Assembly: GCA_032622095.1 (NCBI GenBank)
Contig: CP136067.1
Location: 126,577,030-126,641,029 of the forward strand
Direction: 5' to 3'
DNA length: 64,000 nt
Source of the DNA: Siphonodentalium dalli
Taxonomy: Eukaryota > Mollusca > Scaphopoda > Gadilida > Siphonodentaliidae
This document shows, in pieces, positions 13,179-25,103 of this stretch (within the stretch, counting starts at the first letter, position 1; each line of letters begins with the position of its first letter). The position numbers were made by a program, and so were the translations under genes. A model generated the notes under the pieces. The model did not search any database. It saw only the letters and a program-made list of their open reading frames with translations, and had not been told where the DNA came from.

Positions 13179-13378
13179 CGCAATTTAATTCTACTATTGT
13201 TAAGAAGGCAAAGGAATTTGATATTCCAGTGTGTGTATGTATCAGTGTGCATGATTTGCATGGTATACCTTTATTCCAGCGATTCAATATATTATTGTTC
13301 TTCATTGACTGAATTAATTAATGTCATTGTCTTTGTTCTGTGTCGACGTTCCGGATGTCTGCATACTCGTAAGTTATC

Positions 13379-16300
13379 ATGTCTATAAAAATACTGTCTT
13401 CAAATTGCCGAGGTTTTAATTGTGCAGAAAAACGCCGCGATGTATTCCGATATCTCCGAACGCACAATGCATCAATTTATTGTTTACAAGACACTCACTT
13501 TACAAAGGAAATGGACAGATGCATATCATCTGAATGGGGGTTTAAAACAGAATTGGCTTCTTTTTCATCTCAGTCACGAGGTGTGGCCATTTTATTCAGT
13601 CAAAATCTCGACTTCGAAATACACAACTCTATTAAAGATGTCTCTGGAAATTACATAATAATTTGACGTAACTGTTGAGAAACTTGAGAATGACTATAGC
13701 TAATATATACGGCCCAAACGAAGATAAGCTTCTTAAAGTAGGTAACACCCAAATAATAATATGTGGCGATTGGAATATGGTTCAGGACCAATCGATGGAT
13801 ACTTATAATTATAAACATATCAACAATACACGAGCTCAATTGGCAGTGGGCGACCTTGTCGACAGGCTTGGTTTGGTAGACGCTTGGAGGGTCACCAACA
13901 AGGAGAAACAACGCTATACATGGCGAAAAAAGTCCCCTGTAAAAATGGCTAGGTAGATTACTTTATGATATCTGAAGATATACTCAGCCTAGTTGGAGCA
14001 GGAACCGTCATAGTACCTGGATACAACTCAGATCACTCGATAATAACTCTTATGCTTAAACTAAGAACAATCGACAGAGGCCGTGGCTTTTGGAAATGTA
14101 ATACCTCCTTACTCCGTGATGATAAATATGCCGAACTGGTCAAATATACGATAGAGAATAATAAATCAAGATACGGATATATACCGATGAATGGAATAAA
14201 CCACAGGTTACATGTAAAACAAGTAAAGGTTTATTTCTGGACACCCTTTTGCTCGATATTAGAGGCGAGACTTTACATTTTGCGTCGAAACGAAAGAAAG
14301 AACGACAGATGAAAGAAAATGAACTTAATAGATAAAAATATTGCTCGAAATTGAAATAGATAACAATAACTTAGATACAAAAAATAAAGACGAATTACTA
14401 GATAAAATACAAAAAATTGACACTGATCTTTACGAAATAAGAAAAGAAGACACGAAGGGGGCAACGGTAAGATCAAGAGCCAAATGGATTGAACAAGGTG
14501 AAAAACCAACAAAATATTTCCTCAATCTAGACAAACGCAATTCTATATCTTAAACTACATGCAACTTTACCGACTCCGCTGGTAAAAACATTGACAATCA
14601 ATCAGACATAATGCAAGAAGCTAGACATTTTTGATAAACAATCTTGATATTCATACTATTCTTGAAAAAGACCATACAATATTTTCCCACGACACTGCCA
14701 ACAGTATAGAAGAACCAATAACCTTATTGAACTAACTTGTGCGTTGAAGCGATCGCAAAATGATAAATGCAGCGGACAAGATGGATACCCATATGAGTTT
14801 TGGAAATTTTTCTGGCTTGACTTAGGCCCAATTCTATGTGAATCACTCAATGAAGCTTATGATAAAGGAGAACTCTCAATCACACAGAAACAAGGATTAA
14901 TTACTCTGATCCCCAAAAAGGATAAAGAAAGACATCATTTGAAAAACTGGCGACCAATTTCACTGTTGACTATATCTTACAAATTAGCTTCTCCATGCAT
15001 AGCTGAACGATTAAAACGTGTTCTACCATATATAATAAGTGATGATCAAACGGGATTCTTAAAACATCGATCGCTACATCGGGGATAATACTGGGTTACT
15101 GCTCCTCCTAGACTTCGAAAAGGCTTTTGATTCAGTATCATGGGAATTTATACATAAATGCCTTAACCTTTTTAATTTTGGAGATGCCATGAAGAGGTGG
15201 ATTTCCATATTTTATACGAATATCAACTCATCTATTTTAATAAATGGGCATATATTTCAGAGTTTCAAACTATATCGTGGCTGTCGACAGGGTGACCCAG
15301 TCTCGCCGTATATTTTGTTGATATGCGCGGAAATCTTAGCTATTATGATTAAGTCCAATGGCCGCATTAAAGGTATCAACCTCGGCAATTTAGAATAAAA
15401 AATTACAGAGTATGCAGACGACACGACTCTCATCTTGGACGGTAGCGAAGAAAGCCTCAGGGGAGTATATACTGGTTTAAACTCATTTGTAGATTATTCA
15501 GGCCTGAAAATTTACAATAGCATATGTCAGGCGTCGTGGATTGGCTCTTATACGGAGCGTACGGATATGATATGCCCAAATATTGGACTAAAATTTGATA
15601 GTACTTTAAATGTCCTTGGAATATACTTTGACACCAACCTTGACAAAATGGATATCAATTATGATAGAAAACTTACTGAAGTCAAACGTTTGATAGCAAC
15701 ATGGAAACACCGATTACTTACACCCATTGGTCGAATAACGGTGATAAAATCACTAATACTCCCAAAATTAACGCACCGTTTTGTATCTCTACCAAATCCC
15801 AGTAATATTTTTATGAAAAATATTGACAGAACGCTCTTTAATTTTCTCTGGAACTCGAAGCGTGATCGAGTTAAACGCAAAGTTATGTGTCAAGATTATA
15901 AGAACGGTGGATTAAAATGGTTGATGTAAACAAATTTATGCTGTCCATGAAAATAACTTGGGTGAGGCGCCTCGTAACCAAAAGTGCCAAATGGATCCCT
16001 TAACAGATATACCTTTACGCGATGACCCTATGTTCCTTACTTATGACTATTCCTACATAGAAAAACAGGCAAAAAAATTAACCAATCATTTTTGGCATGA
16101 TGTCCTGAAGGCATTCACAAACTTTCTAGAGAAAGACAGAAACAATCGCAAAATATCAGCATCTACGTTATGGAATAACCCAAACATAAAGCAGTACGGA
16201 AAAGTAATAAATTTCACCTCCTGGCGAGAAAAAGGCATTATATTTTTAAATGATATGCTGGACGATAATGATCGCTTTCTTACACGAGACGATTTACTAA

Positions 16301-17020
16301 AGATTTATAACATACGCACAAACTTCATCACTCTTAATAACATTCCACATCAAATAAAACTACTCACAAAAAAACTTGACCAGCCTATAACTCGAACTTG
16401 CAGCCCCTTTTTACCAAATAATTTCATTAAACTGCTTAAAAACAGTCGAGGAGGACAGGACTTTTATAACATCTTAATCGATATTCCAACTTCTACAGTA
16501 GCACACAGAAAATGGCAAGCGTTGTTTTTCCTGACAACACAATTCAATGGTGTAAACTAGATAAACTACCCTTTCTCACGACGCCTGACACAAAGCTACA
16601 ATGGCTATACAATTCCGAATAAACTCACGAATATTATCAACTAACAAGTTTCTTAAAATGTCCAATCTACGAGAAGATGATAAATGCGATAGATGTAAAA
16701 GCGAGACAGAAGACATATCCCACTGTGTTCACGTTCAGAAATTCATTAAGGAACTCAGCGATTGGGGTAAAATTAACAGCATTGACCTCTGTCCCCAGCA
16801 GATGACAATGATTCTCGGTTCATCACCAACGAATCCGAACTTTATAACGAACATGCTGTGGATTCTAATTAAACAATACATTTATAGGACCAAATTCAAG
16901 CCAATTAACTTATCGCTAAATGTTTTCCTCAAAGAATTGAATTATAGATACCAATGTGAGAAGTATACCACACGATGCCAATCAAAACAACAAGAATTTT
17001 CGAAAAACTGGTTCTTTTAG
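13379..17020 (+). pseudogene. LINE ORF2: endonuclease-reverse transcriptase, broken
   Basis: ORF2 nicks target DNA and copies the element RNA. It starts ATG at 13379. The EEP endonuclease shows SSNCRGFN, IYCLQDTHF, ICGDWNMVQ (about 13760) and NSDHSIITL (about 14029). RT fingers and palm show LITLIPKKD and NWRPISLLT (about 14890-14970), LLLDFEKAFDSVSW (about 15100, in a shifted frame), RGCRQGDPVSPYIL (about 15280) and the catalytic EYADDTTL (about 15410). The C-terminus has a CDRC...HC zinc-knuckle-like motif near 16686-16725. Breaks include a stop near 13664, frame changes near 13956, 14312, 14553 and 15088, a stop near 15396, and further shifts near 15929 and 16560. The catalytic YADD is intact but the reading frame is not. 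Confidence 0.9.
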
Positions 17021-17409
17021 AAAAGGCTATACATATACGCACGAGTCAACACAAATAAACTTGTCCTAAAAAAATTCTCTTCACCAGTTCAAAAACTCAC
17101 TTAATTACTATACCCAAGAAATACTATTTTCGCCCCAATACCACAACGCCGTCTATAGTTAGATGTCGTACCGATGCGTCGTACACAGGAACAAAGTTCA
17201 AAAGATTTAAAATCTGGATTACTATATAAAAATGAATACATTATTCGATTTATCCCAATCAACATGTAAGTCACTGGGAGTGCATATGACGTACGAAAGA
17301 CGTGTAAATGAAGTGAGCAAGATGTGAGAGAATTGGAAGAATGTAAATTTATTTATAATAACATGTACCGTGTCTGTATTTACATTCTTCATTGATATCT
17401 GTTTATTCC

Positions 17410-17433
17410 AATAAAAACACTTTAAAAAAAAAA
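17410..17433 (+). terminator. LINE polyadenylation signal and poly(A) tail
   Basis: AATAAA at 17410-17415 is followed 8 bases later by ten A residues. This marks the 3' end of the retrotransposed LINE RNA. Confidence 0.8.
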
Positions 17434-17559
17434 GATATTCCATTAACATATGTAGCAACTAACATGAATTTGAATCAATTTGTATATGCTCTTATGCATG
17501 TCAAATACTTGATTGAAAAACCCTATACCTTTGTAAATTGACCTAATGTAATGATAAGT

Positions 17560-18760
17560 CTATATTTAAAGGCATTTAATACCTTGAATAATTTATTCAC
17601 CAAACTTTGTAGTCAACAATCTCAATTACTGGTATAAATGTATATACAATACAATGTTATACTTATATTTATAGGCATTTATTACTTTATGCAGTGACAG
17701 TTGAAGGTACAATCTTAGGAACCAACTTGTATGTGCTCCTATTCATGTCAAGTAACTGATTGAATGAACGTCTAACATCTCTTTAAATTGTCTATACTTA
17801 AAGGCATTTAATACCTTGGGTGATTTATTCACCAATATTTGTAGTAACAATCTCATCACTCAAGGTGTTTATATGTATAGACAATAGTGTTATGTCAATA
17901 TGTAAAGTATTTAAAGCATTTATTACTTTGTCTATTGACATTGAATGTAAAATCTTGGGAACCAACTGTATGTCCTCCCATTTATGCAATTAACTGATTG
18001 GAAATGTCAAGTATCCCTTTAAATTGTAATAATGCAATTATTATGCTATATTTAAAGGCATATAACACCTTGAATAATTCATTCACCAATATGTGTAGTC
18101 AATAATGTCATTTTACTCAAAGTGTCTATAATGTAAAGACAATACCGTGTTATGTCTATATTTGAAGGCATCTATTACTGTCTTGGTTCATCGACATTTG
18201 AATGTAAACATCTTGAGAACCAACACTCATTTAAAGTAACTGATTGAATAATGTCTATTTCTTTACATTGTCATAATGTAACAATAAGTCTATATTTAAA
18301 GGCATTTTATAACCTGAGTAATTTATTCACCAATATTGGTCGTAACAATCTCATTTACTCAAGGTGTCTATAAGTATAGACAATAGTTTTATGTCTATAT
18401 TTAAAGGCATTTATTATTTTATCCATTGACATCGAAGGTAAAATCTTGGGAACCAACATTCATATCAAGTAACTGATTAAAAAATGTCTATTTCTTTAAA
18501 TAGTCATAATGTAATTATAGATCTATATTTAAAAGGCATTTAATACCTTGCATAATTTACTCACCATAATTTGTAGTCAACAATATAATTTACTCAAAGT
18601 GTCAACATGTATAGACAATACAGTGCTATACCTATATTTAAAAACATTTATTACTGTGTTCATTGACATTTGAAGATCAAATCTTAGGAACCAACTTTCA
18701 TGTGCTCCCATTCATGTCAAGTAATTGATTGAATGAATGTAATACCAAGTGAATAGAGCG
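17560..18760. repeat. Satellite array, five units of about 240 bp
   Basis: The phrase 'tatatttaaaggcatttaatacctt...atttattcacc' recurs near 17562, 17793, 18046, 18288 and 18524, giving periods of about 231-253 bp. Each unit also has a second half with 'ggcatttattactt', 'cattgacatttgaa' and 'tcttgggaaccaac', itself related to the first half, so the repeat probably arose from a half-unit of about 120 bp. No coding frame. Adjacent sequence at 17440-17560 is related to the same units. Confidence 0.85.
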
Positions 18761-18769
18761 AAATTTTCT

Positions 18770-19690
18770 AGTTGCATATTTGGTATGACATGCACAGACC
18801 TATACTTAAAGACACATCAAGAGAATTATAGTTAAATATTAAATTTATTTATAATTCACTTTATATGTATTTGTACATTCATATATATACCAAAACATCA
18901 TAATATTCACAACATGCCACTTCATTACTTCATACTTATGAATCATGTTGACAAGCTCACTCAAATTAAGCTTTTCCGTGAGAGGATATCTGATACATGC
19001 TGAAACAAGCTACGGATGATATACTCACGTACTGACGATAAAACCCCACTGTGGAAATAATCCTTTTGGGGCAACTATTCACAGACTTATAAACGGAAAC
19101 GCTCTCCATTAGAAACGACAACATGAAATGCTAAATCCCATTTGATAACAGAATAGAACCACATTGCTCAGCATTGCTCACTAAACAACAGAGCAACTTC
19201 GGTATTCAAATTGTTCCCGAACTGACATAGTTATTCCACCTTCGTGATTTTCATGCGAACCGTGACTTATGAATGACCCCTTCCCTCAAGTGGCCTGATC
19301 ATCGGACAACAAAAGATATACTTATGTTCGCGTCAACTCATTCTATATAAATTCGGTACAGCTGAGCTCAAAGTAAATTGGTTACACTGTCGAGAAACCA
19401 CCGACAACTAAATTTCGCCGAATTGCAGAAATGCTTCGATTCCAACACATGATCAACCAGTCTGGAAATGTTAAAACATATAGCTCATCTTATTTTCTCA
19501 CTTCATTCCATTCATAAACGTAACTACTTACATATTGCCAAATCATAATTTTATTGTATTTCTTTGATATCCGCAGACGTGAATCTATGAAAAGCATCAC
19601 AAACAATTATTTGATACTCTCATTATTAGTAATGTTACAGGAACGGTTTATTGTCATGGGCAGGAAAGATAACTCTAATGATTTCAAACT
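18770..19690. other. No gene recognised
   Basis: AT-rich DNA with no recognised exon. The 5' UTR of the following LINE fragment may begin in here. Confidence 0.35.
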
Positions 19691-19695
19691 AATCT

Positions 19696-21228
19696 ATGAC
19701 GGGTAGAATTAGACTGGGTGAACTTCAGAGAGATGAGTCGTATGATTTTGCTCGATTGTTTACAGGGTCGCAACACGGTGAAGACACTATGCCGACCCCA
19801 TCCCCATACAATTTGGTCGATCATCGGTGCGATTACGTTACTCTATCGCAATTGAAAGAAAATATTACTTCTCGCGAAAATACCGTATCATTTTTAGGAC
19901 TTAATTGTCGAAGTTTAACGGCGAATCGGGATACATTTGTAGATCTTTTATCCGACATTCTGCAATCGGGAAAATATACCACTGCGATAGCCTTAAGTGA
20001 AATATTCAAAATTAAAACTAAGTTCACTCTTCCTGGATATCACGAATTAATTTACAATACACGATCAGTTGATGATGACGGTATGGGTGCGGTGGGCATC
20101 TTCTTAAAAGATGATTTATCGTACAGAATACGTACAGACCTGTCAATCTTCATCCCCCACGTGATCGAATCACTATTTGTAGAAATCGACACTGGTTAAA
20201 ATGCTTCCTATATTATGGGATCAGTGTATAGGCCAAACACAGCCCCGTTAGCGGATCTTGATTTATTTATAACTAAAATGACTGAAATTGTTGGACAAAT
20301 AAGTGAATCGGGGAAGAAGGCTTACATTTTAGGTGACTTTAATCTTGATTTACTCAACATATCGAGTCATAATAAATCTAGCAATTTTATCGACACTATG
20401 TTAGACAAGGGATTTATGCCGGTAATAGCAAAACCCACACGAGTTACCGAATACTCAGCTATTCTAATTGACCACATCTACAACAACAATCTTGTATCAG
20501 AAGCTCATTCAGAAATTATTTTAACTGATGTTTCAGATCATTTGCAACTTTTTATGCTGAAAAAAGAAATTCGATACCTGCGAATATGAGACCACAGAAA
20601 ACTTGGGAAAGAATAATGAATAGAAGTAACCTCATGAAATTTAAACAAATTCTGGCTGATCACGACTTCACTAGTATATATAATTCACAGTCGACAAACA
20701 AAGCGAATGACAACTGTATACACATATATACAACTGCATTCAATGCAGCTTTTTCCTCTCAAACTATCCACTACACCGAACAAATATGTAAAAAAAAAAA
20801 ACCGTGGATGACCCCAACGGTATGATCTGCTCTTCTATCAAAAAGAATAAATTATATGCAAAAAATACTAAAAAATCCAACTGAATATAATATAACCGAA
20901 TACAAAGAATATTGTAAACAATTTAACAAATTGAAGAGAAAAAGCAAAGCAGAGTACTATGCCAACACTTTATCAGAACACCGATGTAATATGAAGCGAA
21001 CTTGGGTTATTTTGAAAAAATCACTTAAACTATCGACGAGATTGTCACAGATTCCACAGAAACTTATGCATAACAAAAATAATTCACAACACCAGAGTCA
21101 ATCGCGAAAGAGTTAAACGACTATTTTGCCAACATTGGTCAAACAACGAGTGATAGCGTTCCAATCGGCAATGGAAAAACGTTTTCGTCATATCTATGCA
21201 AAGAAACCCCTAAAAATTTGTTCATATT
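19696..21228 (+). pseudogene. Jockey/CR1-like LINE endonuclease fragment
   Basis: EEP endonuclease of a second LINE family, different from the one at 12.7 kb. Visible motifs are FLGLNCRSLTANRD (about 19893), ALSEIFK (the usual ET is altered), GVYRPN-type MGSVYRPNTAP at 20215, YILGDFNLDLL (about 20320) and TDVSDHLQLF (about 20525). The linker before RT follows (KPWMTPTV, then YCKQFNKLKRKSKAEYY and YFANIG). Breaks occur near 20197 (stop), 20589, 20825 and 21114. Homology stops at about 21228, just where the RT domain should begin, because unrelated DNA follows. Confidence 0.85.
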
Positions 21229-21598
21229 CTTTGGGGATGAAACACAGATGATCGGGAAGGCTTTGAGCTTAGCGATAACGGGTACTGTAGCTAACTTATT
21301 CGATATCTACAGATATTCCGTTATGCTGATGAAAGACCTCAGAGATCGGGTTTTCGGATTACCACTACGGTGGTTCCGACACACCAATATTGCTGGGATC
21401 GTCAATACTGATGGTGTGACTCGCGGCTACATCACTGCAGCGTTATATCGTGATTTTCTCAGGGCACAGGGTTTACGAATTATTGCCGCTCTGGGGAATA
21501 CAGACAGGGCAGCGTGCAATTGTGCCAATTGGTTACGACGTTCCCAAGACCAATTTCAGCTTTATTCAAACCCAAACACACAGTGCGGTTTCTTTTGA
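21218..21598 (+). pseudogene. Unrecognised ORF of inserted element, + strand
   Basis: An open frame of 126 codons continues out of the LINE fragment. The element's own part starts about 21229. A second protein-like frame overlaps it and runs from about 21450 through GQRAIVPIGYDVPKTNF and HSAVSFETI, so the gene is probably frameshifted near 21450-21480. I do not recognise the product in either frame. It ends just upstream of a histone-type stem-loop (21612) and converges with the minus-strand gene at 22376. The pair appears to be one small insert between two LINE fragments, possibly a piece of a larger virus-like or Polinton-like element. Confidence 0.4.
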
Positions 21599-21611
21599 AA
21601 CCATCCAAAAC

Positions 21612-21648
21612 GGCCCTTTTCAGGGCCTCACAATTTTTTCAAAAGATA
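21612..21648 (+). terminator. Histone-type 3' stem-loop with downstream element
   Basis: GGCCCTTTTCAGGGCC at 21612-21627 is a perfect 6-bp stem with a TTTC loop, the metazoan replication-dependent histone mRNA 3' end. It is preceded by CCAAAAC and followed by TCACA. CAAAAGATACG (21640 on) resembles the purine-rich histone downstream element that pairs with U7 snRNA. It lies 13 bases after the stop at 21598, and if the alternative frame is real it lies inside coding sequence. In known genes such an end is bound by SLBP and cleaved without polyadenylation. No histone gene is nearby. Confidence 0.75.
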
Positions 21649-21675
21649 CGCTCTACCATTGCTACCGTACGATTT

Positions 21676-21751
21676 GTTCATTCGTCCTGAACTGGGAGAG
21701 AATCTTCACATAATTTCTCCAAGCCAAGTTCATTCGTCCTGAACTGGGAGA
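21676..21751 (+). repeat. 24-bp direct repeat, 52-bp spacing
   Basis: GTTCATTCGTCCTGAACTGG plus GAGA occurs at 21676-21699 and identically at 21728-21751, between the two convergent stem-loops. Confidence 0.8.
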
Positions 21752-21855
21752 AAATGTTCTCAACATTTATCAAAGAATACTTCCCTAACAATAAAAACCC
21801 ACTACCACCCCTTCATATCTATAATGCGATCATCATGTAGCATAATAATACAGCG

Positions 21856-21895
21856 CGTATCTTTCGTGAATTTTTAAGTGGCCCTGAAAAGGGCC
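21856..21895 (-). terminator. Second histone-type stem-loop, minus strand
   Basis: Read on the minus strand, AAACGGCCCTTTTCAGGGCC forms the same perfect stem-loop (21880-21895 on the plus strand). It is followed by ACTTA and then CACGAAAGATACG, very close to the sea-urchin type histone downstream element (CAAGAAAGA). It lies about 31 bases after the final stop (21927) of the minus-strand gene, which is normal spacing for histone mRNAs. Both stem-loops share AAAGATACGC after the loop, so they are a matched pair. Confidence 0.78.
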
Positions 21896-21926
21896 GTTTA
21901 AAATAATATAAATATAATATAAATAA

Positions 21927-22376
21927 TCATTTCTTTTGTTTCTTCATCACTGTTAAATCTTTCCCGAGTGATCCAAATGTTGATCACTTCGTAAGTACTT
22001 TCTGGAAACCATGTACCTCAATTGGTCTGTCAATCGTGTGAGGTTTCAAGTTGATTGTACATTCAGCCCGTCTTTGTGCTAACTGCTTTCGCAAGTCCTT
22101 CATTTCCTGACAAATATTCCGTAACAACTTTGTTTGTTATTCCCATTGTGAACTGTTGTTAACTTGGTCTATAACAGGTTGAATCGTTTTTTGTGTTTTC
22201 ACCGGCGGTATATACACTGGTTGTTGATCCGTTCGCGGATACACCGTTGGTATCTGTTGCTGTTCTACCCGTGGTGTCACATTACCTGCATACAGTGGAG
22301 TCAATATTTGCGTTGCTGCAGGAACATAATCGTACTGTACATCAATTGTCTTGAGAAATTCCATTACTGAATCCAT
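21927..22376 (-). pseudogene. Unrecognised small gene with histone-type 3' end
   Basis: Starts ATG at 22376. The N-terminal part (MDSVMEFLKTIDVQ) leads into a Pro/Gln-rich middle (TPRVEQQQIP, DQQPVYIPP) and a short coiled coil (ICQEMKDLRKQLAQRRAE). A lysine-rich tail (VMKKQKK) ends at the TGA at 21927. Two in-frame stops interrupt it: TAA at 22137 and TGA at 21985. The frame otherwise stays open across about 150 codons, so these are most simply point mutations in a formerly intact gene. The product is not recognised; a small structural or scaffold-like protein is only a guess. About 80 bp encoding TPLYAGNVTPRVEQQQIP recurs inside the palindromic element (31360-31440 and 33310-33390). Confidence 0.55.
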
Positions 22377-22389
22377 GTTTTAAAATAAC

Positions 22390-22490
22390 GCTAACGTCAA
22401 TGACGTTATAATTTACGCATGTAATAACGGCAACATCTTCGAGGATTAATTATATCAGATGCGCGGACGTCGCTGACGACGTCATTGTGT
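22390..22490 (-). promoter_or_regulatory. CRE/ATF-like cluster upstream of minus-strand gene
   Basis: Just upstream of the ATG at 22376 are AACGTCAATGACGTTAT (about 22390) and GGACGTCGCTGACGACGTCAT (about 22466). These contain repeated GACGTC and TGACG cores, the binding sequence of CREB/ATF-type bZIP factors. Their position suggests a promoter; activity is inference. Confidence 0.4.
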
Positions 22491-22499
22491 TTTCCCCAA

Positions 22500-22945
22500 C
22501 TCATCATATTCCACAGGAGAAAAACAACACAGACTATATATCAACACTAATATAGACAACGAGAGAGTCCAACCATCCAACCAAGCCATCCTACCTGGAA
22601 TCACCCTAGACCAACGAATGACCCTCGCCACGCACATCAAAAGGTCGCCGGCAAAGCCAGAAAAAGAACAAACCTGCAAGGCTGTCTCAGGGGTACATAC
22701 TGGGGAACCACAGCCAGACCATCATCAACCTCTTCAAACTATACGTTCGCCCATTAATGTAGTATGGCGGGGCCTCCACCACCTCCATCGAGAGCCTTCG
22801 GAAAGTCAAAAACAAAGCCCTCCGCATCGCCCTTCATCAGCCATCCTTCACACCAAACCAAGCCCTCCATGACACAGCAGATATACATACGATGGAACAA
22901 CGACTAGCCGAACTCAGAAACCAGACCCCGCCAGAATAGACAACA
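22500..22945 (+). pseudogene. LINE reverse transcriptase C-terminal fragment
   Basis: Frames together show the tail of an R1/jockey-type RT: GITLDQRMTLATHIKR (about 22594), then NLFKLYVRPLM (about 22725), YGGASTTSIESLRKVKNKAL (about 22761) and HTMEQRLAELR (about 22890). At least two frameshifts and a stop after RPLM break it. It lies in the same direction as the endonuclease fragment at 19.7-21.2 kb but need not be the same element, because the whole RT core is missing between them. Confidence 0.8.
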
Positions 22946-23340
22946 GCCCACTCATCCAAGAACTTCATCTGTGAAACCAGCTGCTCACCACCAAAAAGAC
23001 CAAGTCCATCCTATAAATCGACAACACCGACAGTCCCATATAATATCCCAAGCAACCGTTAACCAAGCCAACCAACAACCCAATCACCCGCCAGCCAATA
23101 AACTCATCAGTCCAACGCCAAGAGAGCCTCCATCCACTTCTGCACATCACCAGCCACATCTTCAACCAAGCGCCCAAGACGCACATCAGCCAGTATACCA
23201 TACAACCATCAACCAACGCATCAGCCTTACAGCCAACCAACCAACAGCCACACCAACCAGACATCCAGCCTAAGCCCAAGCCTCACATCAGCCACATCCC
23301 AAGCCAACACACAAGCCTCATCCCAGCCAGAGATTTGACA
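22946..23340 (+). repeat. C/A-rich, G-poor low-complexity tract
   Basis: Rich in CCAACCAA, CCAGCC and ACAACC steps with almost no G, directly following the RT fragment. Probably the 3' UTR or tail of that LINE. Long open frames on both strands here arise from the biased composition. Confidence 0.6.
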
Positions 23341-23749
23341 ACAGCCATTCCAAACAAAACAAAAAACAAGAAAGGGTGCAGGGAATCGCACAATGCGTTC
23401 CTACCATCCTACCCGTTAATATGTATATTTAGTGCTTTTAAACAAATTGTTTACCACTTTAAATGCGCTCTTCAACAGATTAACAGTATTTTACCCGCAC
23501 GATAAGATTCCATAATTTTGAGGCTAAGTTGTCCGGAATCGTGCGGCGGGCGTTAATGAAGCTTCGTTTTCGTTAACGCTCACCGCGAACGTCCGAGTTA
23601 GTCACAGACCAAGTGATAACACGGGCACGGGTAGTAATAATAGTAATAGCATGATTTTGTCTGGCACCATGGTTTGTTACCTGCCCTTCAGGGATGATTA
23701 ACAGCCCTCGTACCGCTAATAGGCACCCGGGGTCTTAATCATTCATGTC

Positions 23750-24335
23750 GGGCAGGCTAGGGTTCGCCTGGTACTTGCCAAATATGCCAATGGCAAAAAT
23801 AATTCACAGTTGGCAAAAACTATTTTCATTTGGCAAACGTTTTGGCAAGTCACTTTTTAATTCCTCAATAAATTTGAAAAATATCGGTCAATCAACACCA
23901 TTAATATTAGGTGACTATTACAATAGAATTATATTAGTGGTGTGTTATATGGTTTCGGAAAAGTTAACATGCAGTTAATCTGGTAACATTATTATCGATG
24001 GATGGATGCATGGCTTACCAGTATTTAGTGTGGTGGTGGTTTTTACATAGCTAATTCTCTTGTGATGTTCCCTTGTGATGAAGCAACTCTCCTACGATTT
24101 TATTGTTCGGTGATTGGTTTATTGTTGTAAGATAAACCACAATAGAGATGCGAGTATAATTAGTAACAAACTGCTTTCCTATCAATATCAAACTTTGTTC
24201 AAACCGAGAGTGTCGAAACATAAAACTCAAACAAGGTTGAAGAAAATGATAGTATCAGGATAACATTTGGCAAATGATAAAATTTGGCAAAAACATATTT
24301 TCATTTGGCAAATAATTTGCAAAAGTAAATTTCTA
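23750..24335 (+). repeat. TTGGCAAA-rich dispersed repeat
   Basis: Starts with CTAGGGTTCGCCTGGTACTTGCC and then has TTGGCAAA or TGGCAAA about six times by 23850 and three more at 24266-24320. A reverse-complement copy lies at about 49920-50045. The motif resembles NF-I half-sites. The remainder of 23.34-25.10 kb shows no gene. Confidence 0.6.
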
Positions 24336-25103
24336 TCCAGCACGGGCACTGCTGTCGGGCCGTTATTAAATCATACCGCCCTAAAACATATCATGTTTTT
24401 TGTATGTTATTATGGTTAATATTTATACCAGTTAGAACAATCGGTATGTTACGCACGCTATATTAGCGCCCAATATCACAATGATATCGCAAGTAGGAAT
24501 GCTTATAAGCGCACCACTTTCGATATTATTGCATTATTTCGAGCTTAATATCGGTACATCTTGCTATCCAAATTTTAGCATCATCTTCTGTTAAACAATG
24601 GTTATTGCATGTAGTTTTCGTTTTTATTGTCCTTAGTGAGTTGACTCTTGAAGTTTAATCTCAAACATGTTAATCGATGGCACACTGTAAATTAAATGTG
24701 TTTATGTTTAGATTCTTTAATCGTGGAAGTTTGACGTAAATATTTAATTTACAATATGGTAGATGATAGATTTAAAGTGTCACGTACCTTGTCGGTTGTT
24801 CGACCGTCTTACTATGCGTTAAATTTGAAAAAAGAAAATAGTCTATTTTTTATAGTCTATGATCTCTCCGCCAATGCACACAGTTTGAGGGAGCGGAATA
24901 CACTTTTGCTCAGTCCTAGAATGGCTTGATATGCGATTACAGTTACTTTTTGCAAGAATAAAATAATGACAACTTGAACTCGATATCCTTTCAACCTTTC
25001 GTTTCACATATTTAGCGAGAGTTATACACATATGTATACAGTTGGAGATGTATACGTATATATACATCACGAATCAATCTTTCTTTTCAAAGTACATTTA
25101 TAT

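Larger units (their letters stand above)
12660..17440 (+). mobile_element. L1/Tx1-clade LINE, near full length, inactive
   Basis: A non-LTR retrotransposon with ORF1, then ORF2 (endonuclease, reverse transcriptase, C-terminal zinc knuckle), then a 3' UTR ending AATAAA (17410-17415) and A10 (17424-17433). Order, spacing and the terminal poly(A) match L1-type elements. Both ORFs carry several frameshifts and stops, so this copy is dead. The 5' boundary and target duplication were not found. Confidence 0.9.

Noticed and set aside
22965-23279. Open frames on both strands, about 100 codons
   Set aside because: They result from the G-poor C/A-rich composition of a LINE tail.
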